Position numbers and translations under genes: made by a program
NCBI RefSeq assembly: GCF_023016525.1
Contig: NZ_JALKCG010000010.1
Coordinates: forward strand, 1-64,000
Reading direction: 5' to 3'
DNA: 64,000 nucleotides
Source of the DNA: Ancylobacter koreensis
GTDB lineage: Bacteria; Pseudomonadota; Alphaproteobacteria; Rhizobiales; Xanthobacteraceae
The notes under the pieces: model-generated
Told to the model about the DNA's origin: nothing
The model's database searches: none
The model's input: only the letters and a program-made list of their open reading frames with translations
Shown here: positions 62,520 to 64,000 of the stretch, piece by piece
Layout of the letters: each line of letters starts with the position of its first letter
Position numbering within the stretch: the stretch's first letter is position 1

Positions 62520-63569
62520 GTGAAAAACAAGTCCGCCACCCCCGCGACGATCACCATCAAGCATGTCGCCCAGCATGCGGGGGTTTCGCTCGGCACCGTC
62601 TCGCGCGTGCTGAACCGCGCCGGAAATGTCGATGCGGCGCTGCGCCGGCGCGTCGAGGAGGCGATCCTCGATCTCGGCTATGAGCCCAACCCCGTCGCCC
62701 AGAGCCTGCGTTCGCGCCAGAGCCGCGTCATCGGCGTGCTCATGCCGGACATACAGAACCCGCTCACCGCCGCCGCCGTGACGGGCCTCGAACCGGTGCT
62801 GGCGCGGGCCGGCTACACGCTGTTCCTCGCCAACTCGCATTCCGACCGCGAGCGCGAGAGCGACGTGCTGGAGCAGTTCAAGCGGAGGCGCGTCGACGGC
62901 GTCATCGTCATGGTGGCGAACGACAATGACGAGGCGACCCGCGCCCAGCTGCGCGATTTCTCCGTGCCGCTCGTCATGATGGAACGCGTCATCGACCTCG
63001 ACGTCGACTGCGTGCTGACCAACCAGTATGACGGCACCTACCGCGCCACCCGCTACCTGCTGGGACTCGGCCATCGCCGCATCAGCCTCATCACCGTGCC
63101 GGCGATCACCCATTCGGGGCGCGAGCGGCTGCGCGGATTCGAGGCCGCCTTCGGCGATCTCGGCGTCGAGGTGCCGCGCGATCTGATCCATTCCGAGGGC
63201 CGCCAGCATCCCTATGGGCGCGACGCCGCCTATTCCTCGCTGATCGGCCGCGAGCCGGCAACCGCGATCGTCGCCAGCGGCGGGCATCTGGCCGGCGTCA
63301 TCGAGGCGGTGCGCCTGCTCAATCTCAGCGTGCCCCAGCATCTGTCACTGGTCACGCTCGGCGACACCGAGCTGGCCGCACTCATCGAGCCGCCGATCAC
63401 TGCCATCCGCTACGACTGGCCGGCGACGGGACGCTGCGCAGCGGAACTGCTGCTGGACCAGCTTTCCGGCGGCCATGGCGCCACACGCCAGCGCATCATC
63501 GTGACCCACGAATTCATCATCCGCGGCTCCTGCGCGCCGCCGAAGGCGAGCGCCCCGCGCACCGTCTAG
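62520..63569 (+). CDS. LacI-family transcriptional regulator 2
   Basis: The 349-residue protein is a LacI-type repressor or activator with the HTH/hinge (ITIKHVAQHAGVSLGTVSRVLNRAGNVDAALRRRVEEAILDLGYEP, then NPVAQSLRSRQSR) and a ligand-binding domain (VIGVLMPDIQNPLTAAAVTGLEPVLARAG). It is a close paralogue of the regulator at 56589. I selected the GTG at 62520, which matches the length of the paralogue; a TTG at 62490 is also in frame. It is divergent from the hydrolase genes. A LacI-type operator follows downstream at 63621. Confidence 0.93.
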   Translation: MKNKSATPATITIKHVAQHAGVSLGTVSRVLNRAGNVDAALRRRVEEAILDLGYEPNPVAQSLRSRQSRVIGVLMPDIQNPLTAAAVTGLEPVLARAGYTLFLANSHSDRERESDVLEQFKRRRVDGVIVMVANDNDEATRAQLRDFSVPLVMMERVIDLDVDCVLTNQYDGTYRATRYLLGLGHRRISLITVPAITHSGRERLRGFEAAFGDLGVEVPRDLIHSEGRQHPYGRDAAYSSLIGREPATAIVASGGHLAGVIEAVRLLNLSVPQHLSLVTLGDTELAALIEPPITAIRYDWPATGRCAAELLLDQLSGGHGATRQRIIVTHEFIIRGSCAPPKASAPRTV

Positions 63570-63620
63570 CCTCGCCCATCCGCGCACGCCGCCTGCCGAC
63601 GGCATCTCGCATTTCAGTGA

Positions 63621-63632
63621 TGAACCGTTTCA
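63621..63632. promoter_or_regulatory. LacI-type operator downstream of LacI-2
   Basis: TGAACCGTTTCA is a near-perfect dyad around CG and resembles the GAAAACGTTTC operators at 56363 and 58734. It lies downstream of LacI-2 and upstream of the right window edge, so it probably controls a gene that starts near or beyond the edge. Confidence 0.5.
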
Positions 63633-63715
63633 TTTCTTTCTTGCCACATCGTTTCGCGCAGCATATCGTCTTCCCAATTCGACCTGCACAGACAGGTTCA
63701 GGACGTCGCCGGCGG

Positions 63716-63832
63716 TCATCGGCTCCAGCCGATTCCGAACAGTGCGACGCCGCTCAGGAGGAAAACATGCCCCAGCCTGGAGAGCCGCGCTGCCGCGCGG
63801 TCGTGCGCGCGCTCATTGTCGGACAGTTTCAC
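63716..63832 (-). CDS. Possible small membrane protein, 38 residues or longer
   Basis: A minus-strand frame ends at 63716 with SDNERAHDRAAARLSRLGHVFLLSGVALFGIGWSR, a charged helix followed by one short hydrophobic segment, with GC-rich third positions. The GTG at 63832 is the nearest start; the frame continues open to 63979 with less protein-like, Arg/Gly-rich sequence. No domain is recognised. An ATG with AGGAGG exists on the opposite strand at 63767, so only one of the two is likely real. Confidence 0.35.
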   Translation of the reverse strand: MKLSDNERAHDRAAARLSRLGHVFLLSGVALFGIGWSR

Positions 63833-64000
63833 CCGGCGTTCCGCCACCCGCCCCGTTCGCGGGCGGCCGACGCTTGGGCCGGCGGCGCCATCCCGGTCGC
63901 GCCGCGCCCCGGACGCCCGCCCGCTTCCCGCGCGGACGCCTTTCGCCATGGCGCTTCCCGCCCGGCCGCTTCCCACCACGTCCCCTTCCGCCGCTTCCCT

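Overview
The window is GC-rich DNA with dense coding, many ATGA-type stop/start overlaps and gene families typical of Alphaproteobacteria. Hyphomicrobiales, perhaps a Xanthobacteraceae relative such as Ancylobacter or Starkeya, is my best guess. That placement is inferred from gene content and base composition only. No rRNA, tRNA or CRISPR array was recognised.

Layout. 1-4010 is an accessory island of lower GC: a C5-cytosine methyltransferase, a PD-(D/E)XK restriction endonuclease candidate and a Vsr mismatch endonuclease, all on the minus strand. It has an IS-like terminus on its left and an intact IS3-family (IS407-type) element at 4441-5631 on its right. That element has split an AraC-family regulator gene exactly, with a 4-bp CCCG target duplication. 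6664-9050 encodes an exported DUF1254/DUF1214 protein and an outer-membrane barrel. 9146-14132 (minus) is a GntR-led sugar ABC transporter operon with a DJ-1/PfpI protein. 14279-15897 holds small ORFs and an esterase. 16022-22337 is the telescoped glgX-treZ-treY operon for making trehalose from glycogen. 22459-26389 carries a ThrE-type exporter, YbaK, a YafK-like L,D-transpeptidase-family lipoprotein and two small unknowns. 26401-28598 is eutBC. 28780-35206 holds a hydrolase, an agmatinase-nitrilase pair, two MFS transporters and a small membrane protein. 35213-43333 is a complete potassium operon: a 27-residue microprotein, then kdpF, A, B, C, D, E. 43563 is a KGG stress protein. 44100-48620 is a phosphonate module (phnW, probable pbfA, phnX) with a divergent LysR regulator. 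48918-53720 is a molybdenum hydroxylase with XdhC and a LuxR-type regulator. 53885-63569 is an uncharacterised catabolic cluster with two LacI-family paralogues, an Fe-alcohol dehydrogenase, an HMG-CoA-lyase-like enzyme, a Gfo/Idh oxidoreductase, a two-subunit hydratase and two alpha/beta hydrolases.

How the parts work together. The kdp genes form one K+ uptake and sensing unit. GlgX, TreZ and TreY would convert glycogen to trehalose. PhnW and PbfA would both feed phosphonoacetaldehyde to PhnX. The last 10 kb is the best candidate for an undescribed pathway. Its genes share a GAAAACGTTTC-type operator, and one of its two adjacent alpha/beta hydrolases has alanine where the catalytic serine should be.
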